Source: Marinoscillum sp040218045 (GTDB lineage Bacteria; Bacteroidota; Bacteroidia; Cytophagales; Cyclobacteriaceae). Taken from it: a stretch of DNA of 64,000 bases. The notes under the pieces were generated by a model. The model made no database searches. It was not told the origin of the DNA and saw only the letters and a list, made by a program, of their open reading frames with translations. The position numbers and the translations under genes are program-made. Below, piece after piece: positions 17,562-25,407 of this stretch. Within the stretch, counting starts at the first letter, position 1. Every line of letters begins with the position of its first letter. The stretch is from the NCBI GenBank assembly GCA_040218045.1, contig JAVJQA010000006.1, forward strand, positions 248,001 to 312,000, read 5' to 3'.

Positions 17562-18475
17562 TGGAAACAATCAGGATAGGCACGAGGAAAAGCAAACTGG
17601 CACTTTGGCAAGCAGAATATGTAGCTGCAAAGCTGCAGGCAGCAGGGCATAAGACGGAACTTGTGCTGAAAGAAACGCGAGGAGATAAGGTTTTGGATGT
17701 ATCCATTGCCAAAATAGGCAGCAAAGGAGTCTTTACTGAAGAACTGGAAGAGCAGCTGGCCAACAATGAGGTAGATATAGCCGTGCATAGCGCAAAGGAT
17801 ATGCAGTCCAGGTTGCCTTCAGGTTTTGAAATCATTGCTTTTACTGAAAGGGAAAAAATCAATGATGTAATCGTTGGTGATCAGCCGATCGATTTATCCA
17901 ACCCGAACCTGGTTCTTGGTACCTCATCCACCCGGCGAGCAGCGTTATTCAGACATTTCTATCCACACATCAAAACCGTGGATGTAAGAGGAAACCTGCA
18001 AACACGCATTGAGAAGCTAAGAGGTGGACTGTGTGATGGTCTTGTATTGGCTTATGCCGGTGTGCACCGCATGGAATATGACCACATGATTCAGCATGAG
18101 CTGTCTGCCCAAGAATTTATTCCGGCCGTGGGTCAGGGAAGTGTCGCTATTGAATCTCATGTTTCACTCTCTTTGGATAAAAAGAATGCGATCAGGTCCA
18201 TAATCAATGATCCGGTGACGGAAAGCACGCTACTGGCCGAGCGCACATACCTCGCCAGGCTGGAAGGTGGGTGCAGCATCCCTGTTTTCGCCCTGGCCAA
18301 AACTCTTGGAAATAAGCTCTCAATAACCGGGGGCATTGTTAGTTTGGATGGTCAAATCAGGATTGTAAAATCCCTGGAGCACCAAGACCCAAAAGCACTG
18401 GGAAATGCTTTGGCAGAAGCTGTTCTTTCCGCAGGAGGAGATAAGGTCCTCTCAGAAATTAGAAAACAACTTTGA
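17561..18475 (+). CDS. hemC: Hydroxymethylbilane synthase (porphobilinogen deaminase)
   Basis: A 304-residue enzyme of heme biosynthesis that joins four porphobilinogen molecules into hydroxymethylbilane. It starts at GTG, overlapping the rimK stop by one base. The catalytic aspartate is in AVHSAKDMQ (D80), STRRAALF and VRGNLQTRIEKL are the substrate-arginine segments, and the dipyrromethane cofactor is attached to C238 in LEGGCSIPV. All key residues are present. Placing a heme gene after rimK is a coupling of unrelated functions; no other heme genes are in this window. Confidence 0.97.
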   Translation: METIRIGTRKSKLALWQAEYVAAKLQAAGHKTELVLKETRGDKVLDVSIAKIGSKGVFTEELEEQLANNEVDIAVHSAKDMQSRLPSGFEIIAFTEREKINDVIVGDQPIDLSNPNLVLGTSSTRRAALFRHFYPHIKTVDVRGNLQTRIEKLRGGLCDGLVLAYAGVHRMEYDHMIQHELSAQEFIPAVGQGSVAIESHVSLSLDKKNAIRSIINDPVTESTLLAERTYLARLEGGCSIPVFALAKTLGNKLSITGGIVSLDGQIRIVKSLEHQDPKALGNALAEAVLSAGGDKVLSEIRKQL

Positions 18476-18510
18476 TCTTGTATATTTGAAGCCCTAATAC
18501 GACAATTACA

Positions 18511-19353
18511 ATGAAAAGAATACTTGTAGTAGCAGCTGTTTTTATGCTATTTTTAACAGCTTGTGATAAGAATAAAGACTATTTAATCACCATCCATACA
18601 GAGTTTGGTGATATGAAAGCAATCCTTTACGATGAGACCCCTCTTCACAAGAAAAATTTCATTGCACTGGCCAAAGAGGGAAAGTACGATAGTACTACCT
18701 GGCACCGGGTAATGGAGGACTTCATGGTTCAGGGTGGCGACATTTATGCCAAAGATGACACAAGGGAAACAGAAGATGCCCAGGTACCAGCTGAGTTTGT
18801 AAATAAATTCCAGCACACGAAAGGAGCATTGGCAGCAGCCCGACAACCAGATCAGGTGAACCCGGAAAAGAAATCATCAAGCTGTCAGTTTTACATTGTG
18901 GATGGCCGTGTTTTCTCAGAAGCAGAGTTGACCACCGATCAGTCAAAACTCAACCAGCTCATTTCGCAGATGCTCCGAAAACCTGAGTATGACAGCCTGA
19001 AAAATTTATTTGCTGCGCTACAGGAAAAAGGAGATTTTAATGGCATGAATCAACTTGCATTGGACTCCAAAGAGTATGTAGAACAAACCCAGGGTGTTAA
19101 TTTGGATAAAGAAGTAGAGCCAAGGATACTAGAAACATACACCAAAATAGCCGGTGCCCCACACCTTGATGGTGAGTATACCGTTTTCGGTCGTGTGGTG
19201 GAAGGTTTGGAGGTTATCGATAAAATAGCGGCTGTAAAAGTGGGAGCAGGTCACAAGCCTGTAACCAACACCTATATGACAGTAGAGGTGGAGTTGGTTC
19301 CTAAAAAAGAGATCACCAAAAAATATGGTTATGAATATCCTGAAGAGGAATAA
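18511..19353 (+). CDS. Cyclophilin-type peptidyl-prolyl isomerase lipoprotein
   Basis: A 280-residue lipoprotein: the signal ends at LFLTAC (lipobox cysteine about 18). The cyclophilin fold runs from ITIHTEFGDMKA, through the catalytic arginine region TTWHRVMEDFMVQGGD, KGALAAARQPD, and SCQFYIVDG. A mostly helical insertion of roughly 80 residues (about 130-215) interrupts the fold before it resumes at YTVFGRVVEGLEVID, a feature seen in other Bacteroidota homologues. It probably helps fold envelope proteins in the periplasm. A TATATTTG box (18481-18488) 22 bp before the start matches the -7 element, so it may have its own promoter inside the run. Confidence 0.9.
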   Translation: MKRILVVAAVFMLFLTACDKNKDYLITIHTEFGDMKAILYDETPLHKKNFIALAKEGKYDSTTWHRVMEDFMVQGGDIYAKDDTRETEDAQVPAEFVNKFQHTKGALAAARQPDQVNPEKKSSSCQFYIVDGRVFSEAELTTDQSKLNQLISQMLRKPEYDSLKNLFAALQEKGDFNGMNQLALDSKEYVEQTQGVNLDKEVEPRILETYTKIAGAPHLDGEYTVFGRVVEGLEVIDKIAAVKVGAGHKPVTNTYMTVEVELVPKKEITKKYGYEYPEEE

Positions 19354-20262
19354 ATGAAAATTCTCGTAACAGGAGCCAATGGACTGCTTGGTCAGAAACT
19401 GGTAACCCTCCTTCAAAGTCAACAAGACGTTGAACTTATTGCTACCGGGAGGGGACCAAACCGGAATCCTGAAGGCGGGTATGCCTATCTTTCGGCTGAC
19501 CTTCAAAACTTTCAGGGGCTCAAAACTTTTCTCCAGTTGTCACCCCCCGACGTGATCATTCACTGTGCTGCCATGACACAGGTAGATGAATGTGAAAAGA
19601 ACAAAAATCTCTGCTGGGACCTTAACGTGAAGGCAACAGAAAACCTTATTGGCATTGCCAAAGAGTTAAAAGCTTTCTTTCTTTATGTTTCCACCGACTT
19701 TGTTTTTGATGGCAAGGAAGGGCCTTACAAAGAGAGCGACATGCCCCGGCCCATCAGTCATTATGGTAAATCCAAAGTTGCAGCGGAAGATCTTTTGCAC
19801 AAAAGCCAGCTCAAATACGCGATTGTACGCACGGTTTTGGTTTATGGTGTAGCCCATGATCCCAGTAGATCGAATATTGTACTTTGGGTGAAAAAGAACC
19901 TGGAAGATGGGAAACCAATCAAAGTGGTGAACGACCAATGGCGAACCCCCACCCTGGCTGAAGATTTGGCCGAGGGGTGTTGGGCTATTACAAAATCAAA
20001 AAAAGAAGGCATTTTCCATATTTCAGGCGAAGGAATGGTTTCACCGTTGGATATCGCCAATAATGTGGCCAATTTTTTCGAGCTTGACCCTGGGCTCATC
20101 ACGGCCGTAGATGCGAGCACTTTTAAAGAAGCCGCCAAAAGACCACCAAAAACAGGATTTATCATCGATAAAGCAAAGCGAGAGCTAGGGTTCAAGCCCA
20201 AATCGTTTATGGACGGTTTGGCCGTAGTAAAAGAACAATTGGCGAAACAGGGGCACAAATAA
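19354..20262 (+). CDS. dTDP-4-dehydrorhamnose reductase-like SDR protein
   Basis: A 302-residue short-chain dehydrogenase/reductase of the RmlD/RfbD type. The NAD(P) loop is TGANGLLGQKL (about 6-16), the substrate-domain motif CAAMTQVDECEKN is near 73-85, and the catalytic Y-x3-K is in SHYGKSKVAAEDLL. STDFVFDGKEGPYKE is the conserved pre-catalytic segment. RmlD finishes dTDP-L-rhamnose synthesis, but no rmlA, rmlB or rmlC is adjacent, so a general sugar-nucleotide or other substrate is possible. The start abuts the cyclophilin stop without a gap. Confidence 0.82.
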   Translation: MKILVTGANGLLGQKLVTLLQSQQDVELIATGRGPNRNPEGGYAYLSADLQNFQGLKTFLQLSPPDVIIHCAAMTQVDECEKNKNLCWDLNVKATENLIGIAKELKAFFLYVSTDFVFDGKEGPYKESDMPRPISHYGKSKVAAEDLLHKSQLKYAIVRTVLVYGVAHDPSRSNIVLWVKKNLEDGKPIKVVNDQWRTPTLAEDLAEGCWAITKSKKEGIFHISGEGMVSPLDIANNVANFFELDPGLITAVDASTFKEAAKRPPKTGFIIDKAKRELGFKPKSFMDGLAVVKEQLAKQGHK

Positions 20263-20333
20263 ATTTTTCTTAATCTGGGTGTCCATTTTTATCTTACTGG
20301 TACGTCAAGAAGACGTAACCAAACAATCGTACG

Positions 20334-20780
20334 ATGAAATCAACAATCACCTTACTCCTAATAATCATTGGCCTCAATGCCAATACTCAGGACATTTCTA
20401 AATGCACCTGGCTGGTCGGCACCTGGACCGGGCCGGGATTCGGGGGATCTTTTGAAGAGGTTTGGTCAGAACCAGATGAAAATGGAATCATGATGGGCAT
20501 GTTTCGCTATTTAAACCCAGCTGGTGAAATTCAGTTTTATGAATTCTGGTTGCTAGATTCTAGCGGCATGCGCCTTAAGCATTTCAATGCGGATTTTAGC
20601 GGCTGGGAAGAGAAAAGTGATTTTGTTACTTTCAACATGATTGAAACAACGGATACAAAGGTTTCCATGAAATCGCTATCCTACGAATTGATGGAAAATG
20701 GGGAAATGGAAATACAGCTGACTTTGAAAAATGAAGGCAAGGTCAAAACAGAAGTTTTTCGACTTAAAAGAAAAGAATAA
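20334..20780 (+). CDS. DUF6265 family secreted protein
   Basis: A 148-residue protein with an N-terminal signal (about 1-18). The mature part starts with CTWLVGTWTGPGFGGSFEEVWSEP, the lipocalin-like opening of DUF6265, followed by MMGMFRYLNPAGEIQFYEFW. The W-x-G-x-W pattern and eight or so strands indicate a small calycin-type barrel that could bind a hydrophobic ligand, though no function is known for the family. It directly abuts the next gene (TAA then ATG), so both belong to one transcript. Confidence 0.8.
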   Translation: MKSTITLLLIIIGLNANTQDISKCTWLVGTWTGPGFGGSFEEVWSEPDENGIMMGMFRYLNPAGEIQFYEFWLLDSSGMRLKHFNADFSGWEEKSDFVTFNMIETTDTKVSMKSLSYELMENGEMEIQLTLKNEGKVKTEVFRLKRKE

Positions 20781-21125
20781 ATGAAGTACTTAATTCTTGT
20801 CTTTAGTTTGTTGATGATTTTGATTGGTTGCAAACAAGAAGAAATACCGAATTATCCTTGTGCTGATGGAGAGATTTGCAAACAGTCAATATTTCCGAAT
20901 CCGGTACAGGATGCTTTTACTTTTCAGGTAGAAAGCAATTCTAAAAAGGCAGCAACTTTGGAAATACTGAATATCAATGGTCAGTTAATCCTGGAAGAAG
21001 AGCTGGAATTGATCATGGGTACCAACGAGTTTCAGTATGATGTAGAACACTTCGAAAGGGGCATTTATATGCTTCGAATCAAGAATGAAACTGATGCGCT
21101 TATATCAAGATTCATAAAACAGTAA
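20781..21125 (+). CDS. Lipoprotein-like protein composed almost only of a T9SS sorting domain
   Basis: A 114-residue protein with a lipoprotein signal (lipobox LMILIGC, cysteine about 17) followed after only about 16 residues by a type A T9SS C-terminal domain. The CTD opens with IFPNPVQDAF, has a central LEILNINGQLI strand pair, and ends with GIYMLRIKN and a basic tail FIKQ. No passenger domain separates the signal from the CTD. CTDs normally direct a large cargo across the outer membrane and are cleaved off. What this one carries is unclear; the preceding DUF6265 protein lacks a CTD and is a possible partner. Confidence 0.8.
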   Translation: MKYLILVFSLLMILIGCKQEEIPNYPCADGEICKQSIFPNPVQDAFTFQVESNSKKAATLEILNINGQLILEEELELIMGTNEFQYDVEHFERGIYMLRIKNETDALISRFIKQ

Positions 21126-21189
21126 CGACGCTTCTTTTCATCAACTAAATATTGTGATTAAATTTGGTTGAACGCCTAAGACAAGAAGT

Positions 21190-22140
21190 TTGAAATATTT
21201 AAAGTTTAATAACGGAGATGAAATGCCAATGATCGGCCTGGGAACCTCAGGGATTCCTGCCGACAAAGCCTATGATGTGGTGCGTGAAGCTATCAAAATC
21301 GGTTATCGCCACTTCGATTGCTCCCCTATTTATAAAAACGAAGCGGAAATTGGCCAGGCATTGAATGATGCCATGTCTGATGGAGAAGTATCCCGTGAAG
21401 AGTTGTGGATCACTTCAAAGCTTTGGAACTCCGAACACCGATACAATGATGTAGAGCCAGCCTGTGAAGCTTCGCTTGAAGCCATGGGACTCAAGTATTT
21501 CGATCTTTACCTCATTCACTGGCCAGTAGCTGTGGAGCGAGGTGTAGACTGGGCAGAAAAAGAAGAAGACCACCTGGCCGAAGAGGAAGCCCCACTGGAG
21601 GACACCTGGACCGGCATGGAAGACTGTTTGGCCGAAGACCTGGTGAAGCACATAGGCGTTAGCAACTTCAATATCCAAAAACTGTCCATGATTTTTGAGG
21701 AATGTGAAGAGCCCCCGGAAGTGAATCAGTGCGAATGGCATCCTTACCTGCCTCAGCAAACGCTTTACGACTACTGCAAAACCAATAAAGTAAGAATGAT
21801 AGCCTATGCACCTCTTGGTTCACCAAATAGGCCTGAAAGTTACAAATCAGCCAAAGAACCCGAATTACTTTCAGAGCCAGCGATCACAGAAATTGCTGAA
21901 AAGTATGGAATCACGCAAGCTCAAGCCCTTTTGGCTTATGGCCTTACCAGAAAAATGGCAGTCATTCCACGGTCTACAAACCCCGAAAGGCTGAAAGAAA
22001 ACTTTGCTGCAGAAGAACTCAAACTTGACCGTGAGGACCTACGGACATTGATTGTACTCTCTAAATACCGATATTTCAAAGGAGACGAGCACACGCGGCA
22101 CAGTTCTCCGTATAAGCTCACAGACATTTGGGAGTATTAA
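21190..22140 (+). CDS. Aldo/keto reductase
   Basis: A 316-residue NADPH-dependent oxidoreductase of the aldo/keto reductase superfamily, TTG start. The catalytic tetrad is intact: Asp and Tyr in HFDCSPIYKNE, Lys in ITSKLW, and His in LIHWPV. The cofactor end of the barrel has VIPRSTNPERLKEN. GIGTSGIPADKAYD-like opening and the FDLYLIHWP strand place it near the alditol/aldose reductase group. A small acidic insertion (AEKEEDHLAEEEAPLE) follows the histidine. The physiological carbonyl substrate cannot be read out. It is followed within 10 bp by the ECF sigma factor gene, but relation to that system is doubtful. Confidence 0.92.
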   Translation: MKYLKFNNGDEMPMIGLGTSGIPADKAYDVVREAIKIGYRHFDCSPIYKNEAEIGQALNDAMSDGEVSREELWITSKLWNSEHRYNDVEPACEASLEAMGLKYFDLYLIHWPVAVERGVDWAEKEEDHLAEEEAPLEDTWTGMEDCLAEDLVKHIGVSNFNIQKLSMIFEECEEPPEVNQCEWHPYLPQQTLYDYCKTNKVRMIAYAPLGSPNRPESYKSAKEPELLSEPAITEIAEKYGITQAQALLAYGLTRKMAVIPRSTNPERLKENFAAEELKLDREDLRTLIVLSKYRYFKGDEHTRHSSPYKLTDIWEY

Positions 22141-22149
22141 CATTTCATT

Positions 22150-22713
22150 TTGACCGCTGAAAAGAACCAACTTCATGTGATTCCAACTTCTGAGAAGGAG
22201 TTTGAGCGCTTTTTCAATGATCTCTACCCAATGATGGTTGGCTTTGCGCTCAACTACATCGGTGACAAGGATCAGGCGGAAGAGCTTGTACAGGATGTAT
22301 TCACCAATGTGTGGATCAAAGCAGAAAAAATCATCATCTCCTCATCAGCAAAGTCCTATTTATTTACTGCGACCCGAAATGCGTGCCTGAATTTCATCAA
22401 GCATCAAAAAATTGAACAGGCATATGCCAATCAGTTGGAAAGTCCGCTTTCAGTCAATGAAGATCAAGTGGAATACGATGAGCTGGTGGGTAGACTTGAA
22501 AAAGCTATGGACAAGATCCCCGAAAAATGTCGAGAGATCTTTGAACTCAACCGGTTTGAAGGCAAACGCTACAAGGAAATAGCCGAAGAGCTAAAGCTGT
22601 CCTTGAAAACAGTGGAAAATCAGATGGGCAAGGCGTTAAAAATATTAAGAACTGAGTTGGGTGATTATCTTCCTGTTATTTTATGGTTGTTGATGCATGG
22701 GGGTAAATATTGA
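22150..22713 (+). CDS. RNA polymerase sigma-70 factor, ECF (FecI-like)
   Basis: A 187-residue extracytoplasmic-function sigma factor starting at TTG. Region 2 is at about 20-85 (FALNYIGDKDQAEELVQDVF, the core-binding and -10 recognition part) and region 4 at about 120-170 (IPEKCREIFELNRFEGKRYKEIAEE, helix-turn-helix). There is a C-terminal hydrophobic tail (VILWLLMHGGKY) seen in many Bacteroidota FecI-like factors. It is followed at 23 bp by a FecR anti-sigma factor and then an STN-domain protein and a TonB receptor, so it probably controls that uptake block in response to an outer-membrane signal. Confidence 0.93.
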   Translation: MTAEKNQLHVIPTSEKEFERFFNDLYPMMVGFALNYIGDKDQAEELVQDVFTNVWIKAEKIIISSSAKSYLFTATRNACLNFIKHQKIEQAYANQLESPLSVNEDQVEYDELVGRLEKAMDKIPEKCREIFELNRFEGKRYKEIAEELKLSLKTVENQMGKALKILRTELGDYLPVILWLLMHGGKY

Positions 22714-22736
22714 ATTAATTGTCAATCCAGTAACTA

Positions 22737-23720
22737 ATGGAGCGTAACGAAACATATAAGCCATCACCTGAATCTTTTGCCCGTTTTTTCGCTGGTGAAT
22801 CTACGGCGGAAGAAACAGCCAAAATCAACCACTGGATTGCAGAAAGCAAGGAAAACAGGGAAGAAGCAAACCACCTGAAGTTGATTTGGTCGGATATAGG
22901 TAGCCTGAGATCTGAAGTGCCGAAGGTAGATGTAAAAGCTGCTTTTGAAAAAGTAAAGCTGAAGAGAGTTGCGCAAATGCCCGTAACAAAACCAGCCTTC
23001 CAAACGCTGTGGAAAGTTGCAGCCGTTTTAGTTCTGGCCGCATCCCTGCTCTTCATCGTTTTAAGGTCTGGTGAGCCTGAGTCCATGCAAATCATTGCTC
23101 ATCAGATCAGTGAAGTAAAGCTTTCTGATGGCTCACAAATCACATTGAATGCTGGGGGAGAGTTGGTCTATCCTGAGTCCTTTACCTCCACAGAGCGACG
23201 AGTAAGGCTACTGGGTGAAGCTTTCTTTGACATCTCTCGAAACCCCGAAAAACCATTTGTCATTGAGACAGATGCGGTAACCATTACCGTGTTGGGGACA
23301 AGCTTCAATGTATTACTAACGGATGAATTGGTAGAAGTTGCGGTGGTTACCGGACAAGTAGAGGTTAAATCCACATACGGTACTGAAATTTTAACTGCCG
23401 GAGAACGAATAACTGTAGATCTCATCCAGCAAACTGCCCAGGCCGGCAAAACTTCCAGCTCGGGAGCAGTGCAGTTCTGGAAATCCAAGAAGCTAATGTT
23501 TGACTCCTCAGACATGCAACAAGTCATTGCAGACCTTGAGAAAGTCTACGAAGTTGACATTGAAGTATCAACTGAAGAAATTCTCCAGTGTAAACTCAAT
23601 GCTACCTTTGAAGAACAATCCATAGAAGAGGTGCTGGAGATCATTGCACTTACTCAAGAACTCCAACTTAGCCAGGAAAACGGCATTTTCTATTTAACCG
23701 GAGCAGGATGCAACGAATAA
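22737..23720 (+). CDS. FecR family anti-sigma factor
   Basis: A 327-residue transmembrane anti-sigma factor. The N-terminal cytoplasmic part (about 1-80) contains the DUF4880-like segment ESFARFFAGESTAEETAKINHW, a single membrane span lies at about 88-106 (VAAVLVLAASLLFIVLR), and the periplasmic FecR domain follows (LSDGSQITLNAGGELVYP, VEVAVVTGQVEV). The C-terminal DUF4974 domain includes FDSSDMQQVIADLEKVY. It would sequester the adjacent sigma factor until it receives a signal from the STN domain of the next protein. Its 3' end overlaps that gene by 13 bp. Confidence 0.94.
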   Translation: MERNETYKPSPESFARFFAGESTAEETAKINHWIAESKENREEANHLKLIWSDIGSLRSEVPKVDVKAAFEKVKLKRVAQMPVTKPAFQTLWKVAAVLVLAASLLFIVLRSGEPESMQIIAHQISEVKLSDGSQITLNAGGELVYPESFTSTERRVRLLGEAFFDISRNPEKPFVIETDAVTITVLGTSFNVLLTDELVEVAVVTGQVEVKSTYGTEILTAGERITVDLIQQTAQAGKTSSSGAVQFWKSKKLMFDSSDMQQVIADLEKVYEVDIEVSTEEILQCKLNATFEEQSIEEVLEIIALTQELQLSQENGIFYLTGAGCNE

Positions 23721-25339
23721 TTGGTTCAATCGCGTTGCTGTCCATCCTTTTCGTAGGTTCAGCACAAAGCCCGCAAAAGATTTCGCTGGCACTGGATAAA
23801 GCATCGGTGACGGATGCCATGGAGGAATTCTCTGCACAGACCGGTTATAGGTTTGCTTACAATCCGGACATATTGAGAAATGATCATATCTCCGTGGATT
23901 TGCGTGATGTCTCTATTGACAAAGCCCTGGCTTCCACCTTTACAAACTATGACTACAAGATTCGTGGTAGCTATGTGGTGCTTCTGCCCAAAAACATCAA
24001 GAGCGGCTCCTCTGAACGTATTCAGTCTGTGACCGTTCAGGGAGAAGTACTGGAAGAAGGAACAGGAAAAAAACTTGAAAACGTGACGGTTTACGAGATC
24101 ATTAACCTGAAACCTGTGCTCACCAATGCTTCGGGGAGTTATCAAATAGATGTGTCTCTTCCTGAAGAGATGACCTACCTGGCCATCAGCAAGGAAAACT
24201 ATCAGGATACAGTCATCCAGGTCAAAAAGAACTCTATTTGGTCCATTTCCTTAAAGCCAAAGAATGAACCTAAGGAGGAAAAGGAAAATTCGATATTTGA
24301 TCGATTAAATAATGAGAAGGTTCAGACCCATGCCAACAATGTGAACCTCACAGAAAGAAGGCTCTTTCACCTGGCCCTCACTCCCGGATTGAGTACTAAT
24401 GGATTCCTATCTGGTCAATTCACCAACAAACTCTCCTTCAACCTGATTGCCGGGTATAGCTATGCGCTGGAAGGTGTTGAACTAGGTGGTTTCTTAAATA
24501 TGGAGCGATCCTATGTGTCCGGAACTCAGCTTTCCGGAGCACTCAACATCAATGGCGATTATATGAGTGGAGTCCAAATGGCAGGATTTTCAAACATTAC
24601 CATGGGTTATGTTGATGGAGTGCAAATGGCAGGGTTTTCCAATCACTCCAGGAATCAGCGAGGACTTCAAATGGCGGGGGCGCTGAATACGGCAAAAGAT
24701 GTCACCGGAACTCAAATGTCCGGATCTGTAAACATAAGCACGGGTGAATTGACCGGTGTCCAGCTATCAGGGTTTTTGAACTACACCAAAGTGCTTCGAG
24801 GTGTACAGATTGGTGTACTGAATGTGGCCGATTCCATTAGCAGCGGATTCAGCCTTGGAGTAGTCAACTGGCTCAAGGGAGGATTACATCATTTTGAGGT
24901 TAGCAGTAATGACATCACCCCATATAATCTTGCTTTCAAATCAGGCGTTTATCCCTTTTACACGATTTTACGGGTAGGGGTCAACCCACATGATGGCCAG
25001 CTTTGGGACCATGGAATGGGCTTTGGCTCTATGCATCCCATCAAAAAGCGAGGTTTTATTGATTTTGAAGGCACTTATCACATGATCCAGGGGCTGAACA
25101 CCAGTTACATCAATGGCGTCAACTTCGAGGCAAGGTTTCAGGTGCGCGTAGGCTGGAAGATCACTGACCACCTGAATGTGATTGGCGGTCCTGTGCTTCA
25201 TTTTTATATGCTCAACCCAAATAATAAAGAGCACCTTAGCTTTGCTGATCGTTTTGGTAAAAACCCACTATTTGGTTCAGAAACGACTGAAAAAGTTTCA
25301 AAAAGCTGGTTGGGTTATGAGGTTGCAATACGTTTTTAG
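23708..25339 (+). CDS. STN and carboxypeptidase-regulatory-like domain protein with GVQMAGF surface repeats
   Basis: A 543-residue exported protein (signal about 1-20). Domains in order: STN signalling domain (about 20-85, with AQTGYRFAYNPDIL and VSIDKALASTF), a carboxypeptidase-regulatory-like beta sandwich (about 105-175, QGEVLEEGTGKKLENVTVYE), a charged linker, then eight or so ~21-residue repeats (about 250-400) with cores such as GVQMAGFSN and GVQLSGFLN, resembling LA_2272-type surface repeats. A final ~140-residue strand-rich region ends in VAIRF. The STN domain is what FecR proteins listen to; here it is not on the TonB receptor but on this separate protein. It probably resides in the outer membrane. 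Confidence 0.82.
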   Translation: MQRIIGSIALLSILFVGSAQSPQKISLALDKASVTDAMEEFSAQTGYRFAYNPDILRNDHISVDLRDVSIDKALASTFTNYDYKIRGSYVVLLPKNIKSGSSERIQSVTVQGEVLEEGTGKKLENVTVYEIINLKPVLTNASGSYQIDVSLPEEMTYLAISKENYQDTVIQVKKNSIWSISLKPKNEPKEEKENSIFDRLNNEKVQTHANNVNLTERRLFHLALTPGLSTNGFLSGQFTNKLSFNLIAGYSYALEGVELGGFLNMERSYVSGTQLSGALNINGDYMSGVQMAGFSNITMGYVDGVQMAGFSNHSRNQRGLQMAGALNTAKDVTGTQMSGSVNISTGELTGVQLSGFLNYTKVLRGVQIGVLNVADSISSGFSLGVVNWLKGGLHHFEVSSNDITPYNLAFKSGVYPFYTILRVGVNPHDGQLWDHGMGFGSMHPIKKRGFIDFEGTYHMIQGLNTSYINGVNFEARFQVRVGWKITDHLNVIGGPVLHFYMLNPNNKEHLSFADRFGKNPLFGSETTEKVSKSWLGYEVAIRF

Positions 25340-25407
25340 AAAACAGCGTGGGGGTAAAATACAAGTTGGTTTTCCTAATGACGAAAACATTTAAAAACCA
25401 AACTCTA

